DNA from: Pseudomonadota bacterium
Lineage (GTDB): Bacteria > Pseudomonadota > Gammaproteobacteria > UBA5335
Assembly (NCBI GenBank): GCA_002862435.1
Contig: PKDC01000012.1
Span: 1-64,000, forward strand
DNA length: 64,000 bases
Direction of reading: 5' to 3'
How positions within the stretch are numbered: the stretch's first letter is position 1; each line of letters starts with the position of its first letter. Positions 17,941 through 26,710 of this stretch are shown here, piece after piece. The notes beneath the pieces are model-generated. The model saw only the letters and a list, made by a program, of their open reading frames with translations. It made no database searches and was not told where the DNA came from. Both the position numbers and the translations under genes were made by a program.

Positions 17941-18900
17941 TCAATCCGCCAACGCCCCGAGCTGGCGCTCCAGCTTCACGGCATCAACGGCGAAACGGCG
18001 GATGCCTTCGGCCAGTTTCTCGGTGGCCATGGCGTCCTCGTTCAGCAGCCAGCGGAAACGACTTTCGGAAAGCTCGAGGCGGGGCACATCGGCCACCTTC
18101 GCGGCCGCTGGATCCAGGCGGCGCGGCAACGGCGCCTCGCTGGCCTCCAGCTCGGCCAACAGGCCGGGTGCGATCGTGAGCAGGTCGCAACCCGCCAGCG
18201 CCGTCACCTGCCCCACATGGCGGAAGCTGGCCCCCATGATCTCCGTGTCGTGACCGTATTTCTTGAAATAGGTGAAGATGTGGGCCACCGAGCCGACGCC
18301 GGGATCGGCCTCGGGCGGATAGCTGTCCACCCCGTCTTGCTGCCGGTGCCAGTCGGTGATCCGGCCGACAAAGGGGGAAATGAGCTGCGCCCCCGCCTCG
18401 GCGCAGGCCACGGCCTGGGCGAGACAGAACAGCAGCGTCATGTTGCAGCGAATCCCCTCACGCTCCAGCACCCGCGCGGTCTCGATCCCTTCCCAGGTGC
18501 TGGCCAGCTTGATCAGCACCCGCTCGCGCCCGATCCCAGCCTGCTCATAGAGCGCAATGAGGCGATGCGCCTTGGCGAGGCTCGCCGGCACATCGAAGGA
18601 CAGTCGCGCGTCCACCTCGGTCGACACCCGTCCCGGCACCAGACGCAGGATCTCCACACCAAAGTTCACCGCCAGCTTGTCCATGGCTGCATCCAACCGC
18701 TCGGCAGCCGTGCCGCTCTGGGCGGTGCCGAAATGCATCGCATCCGCCACCAGATGCCGGTAGGCATCCTGCCCCGCTGCGGCGAGAATCAGGGAGGGAT
18801 TGGTGGTCCCGTCGGTGGGCCGATAGCGGCCGATGGCCTCGATGTCGCCGGTATCGGCCACCACCGTGGTGTAGGCGCGCAACTGCTGTAACTGATTCAT
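17941..18900 (-). CDS. tal: Transaldolase
   Basis: A 319-residue protein of the TalB type: the catalytic Lys lies in [11 protein letters not shown] (about residue 130), with T-T-N-P-S-L-I-L near the N-terminus and N-M-T-L-L-F in the barrel. It transfers a dihydroxyacetone unit between sugar phosphates in the non-oxidative pentose phosphate pathway. The start at 18900 gives the standard TalB N-terminus (M-N-Q-L-Q-Q-L); an in-frame upstream ATG would add five residues. It lies between tatD and the amine oxidase on the same strand. Confidence 0.93.
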   Translation of the reverse strand: MNQLQQLRAYTTVVADTGDIEAIGRYRPTDGTTNPSLILAAAGQDAYRHLVADAMHFGTAQSGTAAERLDAAMDKLAVNFGVEILRLVPGRVSTEVDARLSFDVPASLAKAHRLIALYEQAGIGRERVLIKLASTWEGIETARVLEREGIRCNMTLLFCLAQAVACAEAGAQLISPFVGRITDWHRQQDGVDSYPPEADPGVGSVAHIFTYFKKYGHDTEIMGASFRHVGQVTALAGCDLLTIAPGLLAELEASEAPLPRRLDPAAAKVADVPRLELSESRFRWLLNEDAMATEKLAEGIRRFAVDAVKLERQLGALAD

Positions 18901-18979
18901 GGGGATGCACTCCACAAGCTAAGGGGAAACCCGCCGCCGCTGCGTTCAGGACTCGATCCAATGGACTCGTTCGGCCGTA

Positions 18980-19816
18980 TCACCGACTCTGGCAAGAAAG
19001 CACTTCGGCCAAGGCTGCGTCGTTTTCGGCGGGCCAACGGAAAAACCGCCGCGCATTGGTGGTCGTCTGTTGCCCCAAAAGCGCCGGGTCATCGCCCCGC
19101 GCCCGCGCCACAGCGGCAAGCACATGGGGCAGGAACGCCGGCTCGTTACGCCCATCGCGCGGCCGGGGCCGCAAATCCCGTGGCAACAGGTAAGGGCTAT
19201 CGGTTTCGATCAGCAGGCGCTCGGCAGGGATGTCACGCACCAGTTCCAGCAGATGCGCGCCACGGCGCTCATCGCAGATCCAGCCGGTGATCCCGACGTA
19301 CATCCCCAAATCCAGGTAAGCATAGAGCGCCGCGCGATCGCCCGTGAAGCAGTGCACCACCGCGTCGCTCAGCAGGTCGCGGCAAGTCCGGATCATTGGC
19401 AAAAACCGCGCGTGGGCGTCGCGTTCATGCAAAAACAGCGGCAAGCCAGTGCGCGCCGCCTGTTCCAGATGCCACTCGAACACCCGTTCCTGTGCATCGC
19501 GGGGCGATAAATCGCGAAAGAAATCCAAGCCCGTTTCTCCGACCGCCACCACCTCAGGCGCGTCCCACAAGGTGGCCAGCTCGGCCAGGGCCGAGGGAGT
19601 CTGATGGGCGGCGTGATGGGGATGCACCCCTGCGGTGCAGCGCAACGCGTGAGGGTGCGTCTGGGCCAGCGCCAAAGCTGCGCGGCTGCAGGCAAGCGAA
19701 CTGCCGGTGACCACCAGTCCCGTCACTCCCACCGCTTCGGCCCGCGCCAGCACCGCCCCGCAATCGGCGGCAAAGCTGTCGTGGGTCAGGTTGGCACCGA
19801 TGTCGATCAGGCCCAT
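18980..19816 (-). CDS. tatD: TatD-family metal-dependent DNase/hydrolase
   Basis: A 278-residue TIM-barrel hydrolase. Family motifs are visible: D-I-G-A-N-L-T at the start (a variant of D-x-H-x-H), G-V-H-P-H-H, G-E-T-G-L-D-F, L-H-E-R-D-A, H-C-F-T-G and E-T-D-S-P-Y-L. The Asn-Leu at the first metal site is typical of the TatD/YjjV subgroup. The ATG at 19816 overlaps the upstream gene's TGA (TGATG), so translation is coupled; a GTG one codon upstream is the alternative. TatD proteins are linked to 3'-5' DNA degradation and stress survival. Confidence 0.9.
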   Translation of the reverse strand: MGLIDIGANLTHDSFAADCGAVLARAEAVGVTGLVVTGSSLACSRAALALAQTHPHALRCTAGVHPHHAAHQTPSALAELATLWDAPEVVAVGETGLDFFRDLSPRDAQERVFEWHLEQAARTGLPLFLHERDAHARFLPMIRTCRDLLSDAVVHCFTGDRAALYAYLDLGMYVGITGWICDERRGAHLLELVRDIPAERLLIETDSPYLLPRDLRPRPRDGRNEPAFLPHVLAAVARARGDDPALLGQQTTTNARRFFRWPAENDAALAEVLSCQSR

Positions 19817-20526
19817 CACGCGCGCGCCGCTTGATTCCGCGCCCGTTGCAGCCGAGCGAAATGCAGGGCCACGATCAATGGCACCAACCCGCCCAGGACA
19901 TACAACGGCAGCACCAGCCAGACAGTCGAGGGATAGGGCGGTGGCTGACGATGGAGATAATGGCCCCAGACCATGGCCCCGCCGAGCTGCCAGATGACCG
20001 CGCAGGCCAAGGCGGCGATGGCGCGTGTGCGCGGCGCTGGCTCAATCCTTAAGCCATGGCGACCCTGCCAGCGTGACAGGGCCAGCCCCGTGGCCAACAT
20101 CGCAACACCCATGAGGCTGAACACATACGGTCCGAAGGCCAGGTTCAGGCGCAGGAAGGTTCGCTCCGGCGCCTCTGGGTTGTAGTAGGCCGTCACCGAT
20201 TGACCGACGGCATAGGGTGCAATGGCCCGTTCTGCTGCCTCTTGCGACATGGTGACCCGACGCGAAAACAGCTGGTCGGTGCGCAGCACATCAGTACCCA
20301 AGCTGAACCGAAAGGCCACAAACGGCAAAAAGCGCTCTGCCTCAGCGGCGCGCACGCCGCGATCCACCACCTCGGCAGGGACGGGACGGAAACCCTCCAC
20401 CTGCCGGACCTGCAAAAGCAGCCGTTGCGTACCGATAAACAACACAATCACGCCAACCAGTACGCAGACCAATAACAATCGCCGCTGGATCAGGGCAGCC
20501 GGCGATGGGGCGGGGGATAATGACAT
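19816..20526 (-). CDS. DUF3592-type membrane protein
   Basis: A 236-residue protein with one N-terminal membrane helix (V-C-V-L-V-G-V-I-V-L-F-I-G), an extracytoplasmic domain with the DUF3592-like pattern (Y-A-V-G-Q-S-V-T-A-Y-Y-N-P-E-A-P-E-R-T-F-L) and three C-terminal helices. The Y-x-P-x-x-P element is diagnostic of the family. Function is unknown. The ATG at 20526 is preferred over a TTG at 20541. It heads the minus-strand run with tatD. Confidence 0.75.
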   Translation of the reverse strand: MSLSPAPSPAALIQRRLLLVCVLVGVIVLFIGTQRLLLQVRQVEGFRPVPAEVVDRGVRAAEAERFLPFVAFRFSLGTDVLRTDQLFSRRVTMSQEAAERAIAPYAVGQSVTAYYNPEAPERTFLRLNLAFGPYVFSLMGVAMLATGLALSRWQGRHGLRIEPAPRTRAIAALACAVIWQLGGAMVWGHYLHRQPPPYPSTVWLVLPLYVLGGLVPLIVALHFARLQRARNQAARA

Positions 20527-20624
20527 CGTACGGCGATTCAACAGCGTCTGAAGATGCCAAATTGTCGCATAGATGGCAGGAGCGCTCTATATTCAAAATA
20601 TTGCCATCTTGGGCATTTTTATAT

Positions 20625-20640
20625 TAGATTGATCAATTAA
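20625..20640 (+). promoter_or_regulatory. AT-rich palindrome upstream of the TetR gene
   Basis: A perfect 10-bp palindrome ATTGATCAAT (20628-20637) lies 14 bp before the TetR ATG, in the AT-rich 125-bp divergent gap shared with the DUF3592 gene. A TetR repressor would be expected to bind such a dyad and control itself and perhaps the divergent gene. The site is seen; binding is inferred. Confidence 0.4.
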
Positions 20641-20651
20641 AGAATGCGCGC

Positions 20652-21335
20652 ATGAGTACCCGGACCCCTATGGCCCCGCCCACCAAGCCCGCCACCATTG
20701 ACACCGAAACCCGGGAGCGGATCCTGCAAACCGCCTTCGAGATGTTCGGTCGCTATGGCTACGACGGCGTTTCGATCGACCAGATCTCCAAGGCCTGCGG
20801 CCTCAGCAAGGGCGCGATGTACTGGTATTTCCGCAACAAGGAAGCCCTGTTCGTTGAGTGCGTCAAACGCCTGCGCAAATTGTTCGTCGCCCATATCTAC
20901 GGTCCCATGGCCGGCGCCGACGCTCCCAAGGAGCAGATGCTGAAATTCTTCCAGGGCATCGAGAGCGTGCTCAACGACTCGGAAAATCTGGAAAGCGTCT
21001 CCGGCCTGCTGATTGGCATCGGGCGAGTCGATCGCGACCTGATCAAGGAATTTCGCACCCGCGCGCGCCGCGATGCCGAGCATTTCCTCGCCAACATTCT
21101 GGAAAACGGTCGCAAAGAGCATCAATTCCGCTTTGTCGGCGATGCCCTGCCCATCGCCCGCGCCCTGTTCATCGTTCTCGAAGGCTGCCTGGTCCAAGCA
21201 CGGGCGGATACCGCGGAACAAACCGCCGATGCCGTACACCGTTTTGCGGTGGGATTCTTTCTCGCCTGCGGCACGAGACCGCCCCCCGAGCTGGGCTTTG
21301 AGACCATCAATCCATCGATTCCCGCCCTTTCTTGA
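20652..21335 (+). CDS. TetR-family transcriptional regulator
   Basis: A 227-residue regulator. The N-terminal helix-turn-helix is clear: R-I-L-Q-T-A-F-E-M-F-G-R-Y-G-Y, I-D-Q-I-S-K-A-C-G-L-S-K-G-A-M-Y-W-Y-F (about 24-63). The C-terminal ligand domain is helical and of no recognised subtype. It is followed in the same direction by a ferredoxin-type reductase gene 123 bp downstream, which has its own good promoter. That reductase and the divergent DUF3592 gene are the likely targets. Confidence 0.88.
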   Translation: MSTRTPMAPPTKPATIDTETRERILQTAFEMFGRYGYDGVSIDQISKACGLSKGAMYWYFRNKEALFVECVKRLRKLFVAHIYGPMAGADAPKEQMLKFFQGIESVLNDSENLESVSGLLIGIGRVDRDLIKEFRTRARRDAEHFLANILENGRKEHQFRFVGDALPIARALFIVLEGCLVQARADTAEQTADAVHRFAVGFFLACGTRPPPELGFETINPSIPALS

Positions 21336-21361
21336 CAGGTCGCCAGAGCGGTTTCTATAGT
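21332..21361 (+). promoter_or_regulatory. Sigma-70-type promoter for the reductase gene
   Basis: TTGACA (21332-21337), an 18-base spacer, then TATAGT (21356-21361). It begins at the TetR stop codon and lies about 100 bp before the reductase ATG, leaving a leader of roughly 90 nt. Confidence 0.5.
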
Positions 21362-21458
21362 CTGGGGCCGGTTTGGCGCTCACCTTGACCCCTCGGTCTG
21401 CCCGCCCGTCGCATAACCACTCATCGGACCCGTCGGGTCCCGTCTGACAGGAAGAGAC

Positions 21459-22577
21459 ATGTTCGGCAAGCTGTTCGGCAAGAAAAAGACCGGTCCGCAT
21501 ATGGTCCGCATCGAGGGCGTGGCCAAACCCATTGAATGCGACGAGAAAACCTTTCTCCTCTCGGCCGCCCTGCGCGATGGGATCCCGATTCCCTATAGCT
21601 GCCGGGTCGGTGGTTGCGGCACCTGCAAGGTGCAGTTGCTGGAAGGCAAGGTGAAGGAATTCACCGACAAGACCTATCTGCTGAGCCAGGAAGAGCTACG
21701 CGCCAACTACATCCTCTCCTGCCAGTGCCAGCCCCGCTCCGATATTCGCTTTCGGGTCGACGGCCTGGATCTCTCCGCCGAAGCCCAGGCCTCGGTGCAC
21801 CAGCTGGTGACCCGCCAAGGCGTGATCAAGGCCCTGCGGCCGCTGACCCACGACATCCTGGAAATCAGTATCGAGATGGATGGCCCCATGGAATACACCG
21901 CCGGCGAATACGCCGACATGCGGGTCCCTGGGGTGCTGGAGGAATTTCGCTCCTATTCGTTTGCGGCTCGCCCCGATCCCCAGCGCGCCAATCTCGTCGT
22001 GTTCCACATCCGCAAAGTACCCGGCGGCAGTTTCACCGAATGGCTGCACCAGGCTGATCGCCTCGGGGCGCGGGTGGAGCTGCGCGGTCCCTTTGGCGAT
22101 TTCCGCTTGCGTTCGGGCGCGGCGCCCATGGTCTGCGTGGCCGGCGGTAGCGGCATGGCACCCATCAAGGCCCTGCTGGAGCAGGCGGTGGCCGACGGAG
22201 CACAGCGCGATTGCACCTATCTATTCGGCGCGCGCACCCAGAATGATCTGTATTGCCAGGACGACATGGCCCAGATCGCCAGCCAATGGAAAGGCACATT
22301 TCGCTTCATCCCGGTGTTGTCCAACGAGCCCGAGGACAGCGACTGGACCGGGCCGCGCGGCCTCGTCACCGAGTTCCTCAGCCGCGAAGTCGCGGATCTC
22401 GCCACCTGCCATGCCTATATGTGCGGCCCACCGCCCATGCTGGATGCCGCCATCGAGGTCCTGAAACAAGCCGGCATCTCCGCTGACCACATCCACTTTG
22501 ACAAATTCCTGGACAAGAGCCACTTGGCCAAGACCCAGGTCGCCAACAACATCCCGCATGTGGGCGAAAACGGCTGA
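21459..22577 (+). CDS. 2Fe-2S ferredoxin/FAD/NAD oxidoreductase
   Basis: A 372-residue three-domain electron transfer protein. The N-terminal plant-type ferredoxin carries C-R-V-G-G-C-G-T-C with the fourth Cys in L-S-C-Q-C-Q (residues about 48-90). The flavin domain has the R-S-Y-S-F-A motif (about 164-169). The NAD(P) domain has G-G-S-G-M-A-P-I and ends in Y-M-C-G-P-P-P-M. The layout matches reductase subunits of multicomponent mono- and dioxygenases. No oxygenase partner is encoded nearby, so the electron acceptor is unknown. It has its own promoter and a TetR neighbour, suggesting inducible expression. Confidence 0.85.
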   Translation: MFGKLFGKKKTGPHMVRIEGVAKPIECDEKTFLLSAALRDGIPIPYSCRVGGCGTCKVQLLEGKVKEFTDKTYLLSQEELRANYILSCQCQPRSDIRFRVDGLDLSAEAQASVHQLVTRQGVIKALRPLTHDILEISIEMDGPMEYTAGEYADMRVPGVLEEFRSYSFAARPDPQRANLVVFHIRKVPGGSFTEWLHQADRLGARVELRGPFGDFRLRSGAAPMVCVAGGSGMAPIKALLEQAVADGAQRDCTYLFGARTQNDLYCQDDMAQIASQWKGTFRFIPVLSNEPEDSDWTGPRGLVTEFLSREVADLATCHAYMCGPPPMLDAAIEVLKQAGISADHIHFDKFLDKSHLAKTQVANNIPHVGENG

Positions 22578-22587
22578 ATCAAGCGTG

Positions 22588-22621
22588 GGCACAGCGGCCT
22601 GCTTAACGGGATCGCTGTGCC
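22588..22621 (+). terminator. 9-bp hairpin after the reductase gene
   Basis: GGCACAGCG (22588-22596) pairs perfectly with CGCTGTGCC (22613-22621) across a 16-base loop, 11 bp after the stop. No T-run follows, so termination is inferred from the place between convergent genes. Confidence 0.4.
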
Positions 22622-22650
22622 GGAGCGTGGATGGCATTCATTCCCACCCA

Positions 22651-22679
22651 TCAAACTGGCTCGATGACAGCCGGTTTGA
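22651..22679. terminator. 11-bp hairpin between convergent genes
   Basis: TCAAACTGGCT and AGCCGGTTTGA pair over 11 positions (one T-G wobble) with a 7-base loop. It lies between the reductase and amylase stops and could end transcription in either direction. There is no strong T-run on either side. Confidence 0.4.
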
Positions 22680-22701
22680 TGACGCGGAAACAGCCCCGCA
22701 A

Positions 22702-24654
22702 TTAGCCATAGGCCACGAATCCCCCCGCCGGAACAGCAATCCGCACGGCCCGACCGTTGCGCGCCTCGATGGCTGTCGTCGCGCCAACCTGCACCGCATC
22801 GGTCGAATAGAGGCAGGTCAGCGCCCCTGCTCCAGCATGCAGGCTTGCGTCAATTGTTACCCAGGCTTCCCGTTTGCTGTCTGCATCGGTGTTGATGGCC
22901 AGCACGATTTCCCGTCTGTCGAACAGGCGCGACCATGGCACCACGGCGCGAATCCGGTCGCCGATCATGTGCGGCAGACCGAAGCTGCCCGGCTCTCCCG
23001 ATTCGGAAATCTCCCGCAGATACTGCCGTCCCCGACGCAGGGCCAGATGCCGGCTGCGCAGAGCCGTGACATCGGCGATGAAGCGGTAGATTTCATGGTT
23101 TTCATCGAAGAAATGCCGATCCGTGCTTTGCAGAGAGCCGAAAGCGCCGCCGAACATGCATTCGCGCAGGTAACGATCGTTATCGCCCGACCCGTCGAAA
23201 CTCTGCTCGGTGCCGTAGTAGAGGCAGGGAATGCCCATGGAGCACAGATTCAGGCCCAGCACGGCCTTCAGGTGCGAGTAGCCGTTGTTGACCTTGTCGC
23301 CGCAGAAACGGGCTTTGCTGTTGCCCTTGCGCACCTGATCGTGATCATCAAACAGTGTCACCACATGCTTGCCGAACCAGACATGGGAGGACTTGCGCTC
23401 CAGGGCGGAATTGCGGAACAGGCCGAAATAATCTGCTGGTTCCCGATAGCCCTTGGCCAAATAATCGAGCTTGTCGGGGATATCGTCGATGCCGAGCGCC
23501 GCATCCAGGCCGGTCAATTCCAGGGTGTTGAAGGCCCGGTCGCGCCCGCCGGTGATCTCACCGACCAGGAAGAAGTTCTCCTTGCCGAGAGTCTGGGCGA
23601 ATTCCTTGATCACTGAGACGAAGTAGCGTGTCGCGCCCGGTTCCATGTGCTTGACCGTGTCAATGCGAAAACCGTCGATGTCTGCCAGGGTGATCCAGAA
23701 CTTGTAAGCCTCACATAAGACGTCCAAAGCAGGCGAGGGATAGTAAGCATCGACGATGCGCTGCTGATTCGCGTCCAGGGCGTGGCGGCCATGGTGAACA
23801 TCCTTCAAGGTGACAAAATCGCCTTCGACGAACTCCGGGTCATAGTCCCAACTGCTGATGCGGCCCTCGGTCGTGAAGTTCGAGGGCTGCTGGAGTTCCA
23901 TCGGCCAGACGGCATCGTTGGGCCAGGCATGGGGATGGATGGCGGGGTCGATGGGAGCAAAGGAGATGTTGGCCTCGCCGAAGGCATTGCGCCAGCCTGC
24001 GACCGGATAGGTTGCGCCGTCCCAGCGCGGATCCATGATGATGTTGCCTTGCGGATCCAGGCGGGTATTGCCGTGGTCGTCCTTGGCGGGATAGCGGTTC
24101 GGATTGTATTGATAGCCAAACACGTCGCCCACATGGTTGAGGATGATGTCCAGGATGACGCGAATATCGTGGGCATGGGCGATGTTCACCAGATCGATGA
24201 GATCCTGGCGGGTGCCGAAATGCGGGTCCACGTCCAGGAAGTTCTGGATGCCATAGCCGTGGTAGGAATGGGCGTCGGATTCCACCTGTTTGAACACCGG
24301 GCTGATCCAGATCGTCGTGATGCCCAGGCGTTTCAGATAGCCGACCTTGCTCTCCAAGCCTTTCAGCGTCCCGCCCAGCCATTCGTCCCCCGCCTCCGCC
24401 CATGCCGCGCGGGTCGCAGTGTAGGCATCGGTGGAAAACTTGAATAGCGGCGTGGCGCCCGTGGTCACAGGATCGCCCGCGTTGTTGCAAAAGCCGGTTT
24501 CCTTGCCGTCAGAGTAGCGGTCCAACATCAGGAAATAGAGCACCTGATCTTCCCAGGCAATGGGTGATGGGGTGTAGGCAGGCTGCCTATACGCCGTCCA
24601 GTCGATGTCCCCGAGGCTGCGTTCCAGTTGGTCGTGGGTCGTGTTGTCGATCAT
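22702..24654 (-). CDS. Alpha-amylase family (GH13) protein
   Basis: A 650-residue glycoside hydrolase. The GH13 regions are intact: D-I-I-L-N-H-V-G (region I), G-F-R-I-D-T-V-K-H (region II, Asp nucleophile), V-G-E-I-T-G (region III, acid Glu) and F-D-D-H-D-Q (region IV). No signal peptide is seen, so it is probably cytoplasmic, and glycogen or maltodextrins are the likely substrates. It forms the downstream end of the minus-strand glucan block, 287 bp after the kinase gene. Exact specificity is not readable from motifs. Confidence 0.85.
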   Translation of the reverse strand: MIDNTTHDQLERSLGDIDWTAYRQPAYTPSPIAWEDQVLYFLMLDRYSDGKETGFCNNAGDPVTTGATPLFKFSTDAYTATRAAWAEAGDEWLGGTLKGLESKVGYLKRLGITTIWISPVFKQVESDAHSYHGYGIQNFLDVDPHFGTRQDLIDLVNIAHAHDIRVILDIILNHVGDVFGYQYNPNRYPAKDDHGNTRLDPQGNIIMDPRWDGATYPVAGWRNAFGEANISFAPIDPAIHPHAWPNDAVWPMELQQPSNFTTEGRISSWDYDPEFVEGDFVTLKDVHHGRHALDANQQRIVDAYYPSPALDVLCEAYKFWITLADIDGFRIDTVKHMEPGATRYFVSVIKEFAQTLGKENFFLVGEITGGRDRAFNTLELTGLDAALGIDDIPDKLDYLAKGYREPADYFGLFRNSALERKSSHVWFGKHVVTLFDDHDQVRKGNSKARFCGDKVNNGYSHLKAVLGLNLCSMGIPCLYYGTEQSFDGSGDNDRYLRECMFGGAFGSLQSTDRHFFDENHEIYRFIADVTALRSRHLALRRGRQYLREISESGEPGSFGLPHMIGDRIRAVVPWSRLFDRREIVLAINTDADSKREAWVTIDASLHAGAGALTCLYSTDAVQVGATTAIEARNGRAVRIAVPAGGFVAYG

Positions 24655-24941
24655 CGCTGCTTTCTCCTATGGATAGTCGCCGTCGCTCATGGTCGCCCTC
24701 ACCGGACCTATTACCGCACGATGCGCCTCTGCACTCCCTGGAAACATACACCGATTAGCCGCTTTTGCCATGGCGATTCGATGGCAGCCTAAAACCTGAG
24801 GAAATTCAGATCGCAGGCTTCATTTTCGCGTTGTTGTCGCGGCCAGCCACTGATTAGCAAGCGAGCCAGGCAATCGCTCCGTAGAGAGTACGTCCGCCGT
24901 GGTATTCCCCGGCTCGCCGTATCGATGTCAATCCAGCCTGC

Positions 24942-26654
24942 CTACACCCGGCTGAGCAGATACAAGAGCACCAGATTCACCAGCAGGCTGGCGATAAAGA
25001 GGGCGCGCCAGGTGTCGACCGGGGCGCGCGTCAGCAGCGGTGGCCGGCGGGCGCTCAGGAATGCGGGATTGGGTTCGGCCAGATCGTGGAGGAATTCGGA
25101 CAGCTCCTCCTGACGCTGGACGGCGTTGCGTCGCAGCGCTTTTTCCAGCGCCCAGTCGACCCACAGCGGCAGATCGGGCGCCCACTGGCGCGCCGAGGTG
25201 TATTGCAGGCGGCGGATCGTGGTTTCGTCATAGCGCTCGCCGAAGGGCAGGTGGCCGGTCAGCAGCTCATAGGTGATCACCGCCAGGGAGAAGAGATCGG
25301 AACGGGCGCTGCATGGCTCGCCCAGCAGGTACTCGGGGGCGGTGTAGTGGCGTGTACCGAGCAAGGTCAGGCGCTGGATCGGCGTGGCAATTTCCTCCAC
25401 CCCGGCGATCTTGGTGGAACCGAAATCGATGATCTTCACCGTGCCTTGGCGGTCGATAATCAGGTTCTCCGGCTTGAGATCCTGGTGAATCATTTCGAGC
25501 CGGTGAAAGGCCATCAGGCCACGGGCGATCTGCCCGACCAAGTCGCGCACCACCTGCAGATCCCCCTGGGGATGTTCGTGCATCCAGTGGCGCAGGGTCT
25601 GCCCGTCGACATATTCGGACACGCTGTACAGGAATTGCCGCGGCCGGACGGGCTCGATCATCTGCAGCACATGGGGACTGCGCAGGCGCTTGCCCACCCA
25701 TTCCTCGTGACTGAAGAGATCGAGATAAATCGCATCGTCCTGGTAGTTGACCGAGGGGGTCTTGATCACTACCGACGCCCCACTTTCCTCATCCACTGCC
25801 AGATAGACCTGGCTACGCGCGCTGGCATGCAGCCCGCGCACGATCCGGTAACCATCCAGCCGCATTCCCGGCTCAAGATCGGGTGGAAAGGGCTTTTCAG
25901 TCAGGCGGTCCAGCCACGCCCGTGCGTCGAGCTGCGGCAGACCATCGAAGCGGACAATCTGGCAGCTCACGTTGTCCGGGCTACCCGCGCGCAGGGCGGC
26001 GGTAGCAATCTCCCGGGCCGCCCGATCCAGATGAGCCGCGTGGGTCAGGACCTGATTGATGAGCGCCTGTTCGCTGACATATTCGTGGACGCCGTCGGTC
26101 GTGAAAATGAAGGTATCGCCCACCTCGACCGGAAAATGACAGTAATCGATGTCCAGATGCAGGTCGATGCCGAGTGCCCGGGTCAGGAAGTTTTTCTCCT
26201 CCGACAGCCAGATGCGGTGGTCCTGGGTCAGTTGGGTGAGCTCGCTGCCGCGCAGGCGGTAGATGCGAGTATCGCCGACATGGAAGAGATGGGCCGTGGC
26301 GGACTTGACCACCAGGGCGCTCAAGGTGGTGGCGCAACTGCGGCGCAGACTCCCGCCACCCTGGCCGCAGAGCCAGCGGTTGGTCGCCTGCAACACCTTC
26401 TCCACCGAAGTCTTCACCGTCCAGGATTCGGCGGTGCAGGCGTAATCGTGCAACAGGCTCTTGACCGTGGTCTCGCTGGCGATGCGCCCGGCCTCGCTGC
26501 CGCTGACCCCATCGGCCATGACCGCGACGATGCCCTTGCTCTCCAGCAGGGGCGACTCGGGCACCAGCACGCCATAGCTGTCCTGGTTCTCGGTCTTCAC
26601 CCCACGATCTGAATACTGGCCAATCGATACCAAATCCCTCGTCGTCGCGCTCAT
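24942..26654 (-). CDS. Fused PP2C phosphatase - Ser/Thr protein kinase, membrane tail-anchored
   Basis: A 570-residue bifunctional signalling protein. Residues about 8-240 are a PP2C phosphatase (S-D-R-G-V-K-T-E-N-Q-D, M-A-D-G-V-S-G, T-D-G-V-H-E-Y, S-P-D-N-V-S). Residues about 265-525 are a eukaryotic-like kinase (V-V-I-K lysine, H-Q-D-L-K-P-E-N catalytic loop, D-F-G, A-P-E). The glycine loop is degenerate. The last 25 residues form one membrane helix (L-F-I-A-S-L-L-V-N-L-V-L-L-Y-L-L). The start at 26654 is chosen because it begins the PP2C domain; the frame is open further upstream. It lies 56 bp after narK, a pairing also known from Pseudomonas nitrate-assimilation loci, so it may tune nitrate uptake. 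Confidence 0.88.
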   Translation of the reverse strand: MSATTRDLVSIGQYSDRGVKTENQDSYGVLVPESPLLESKGIVAVMADGVSGSEAGRIASETTVKSLLHDYACTAESWTVKTSVEKVLQATNRWLCGQGGGSLRRSCATTLSALVVKSATAHLFHVGDTRIYRLRGSELTQLTQDHRIWLSEEKNFLTRALGIDLHLDIDYCHFPVEVGDTFIFTTDGVHEYVSEQALINQVLTHAAHLDRAAREIATAALRAGSPDNVSCQIVRFDGLPQLDARAWLDRLTEKPFPPDLEPGMRLDGYRIVRGLHASARSQVYLAVDEESGASVVIKTPSVNYQDDAIYLDLFSHEEWVGKRLRSPHVLQMIEPVRPRQFLYSVSEYVDGQTLRHWMHEHPQGDLQVVRDLVGQIARGLMAFHRLEMIHQDLKPENLIIDRQGTVKIIDFGSTKIAGVEEIATPIQRLTLLGTRHYTAPEYLLGEPCSARSDLFSLAVITYELLTGHLPFGERYDETTIRRLQYTSARQWAPDLPLWVDWALEKALRRNAVQRQEELSEFLHDLAEPNPAFLSARRPPLLTRAPVDTWRALFIASLLVNLVLLYLLSRV

Positions 26655-26710
26655 GCCCGGATGGGTCCCGGCCGGCGCGGCAGGCTTCCAGAATTCATTG
26701 CCACGCCTGC

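Noticed and set aside
16342-18891. Very long forward open frame (849 codons) over 16.3-18.9 kb
   Set aside because: It is antisense to the flavin amine oxidase and transaldolase, both of which show full family motifs on the minus strand. The forward translation has no recognisable domain and runs across the gap between the two genes, an effect of high GC at third positions.
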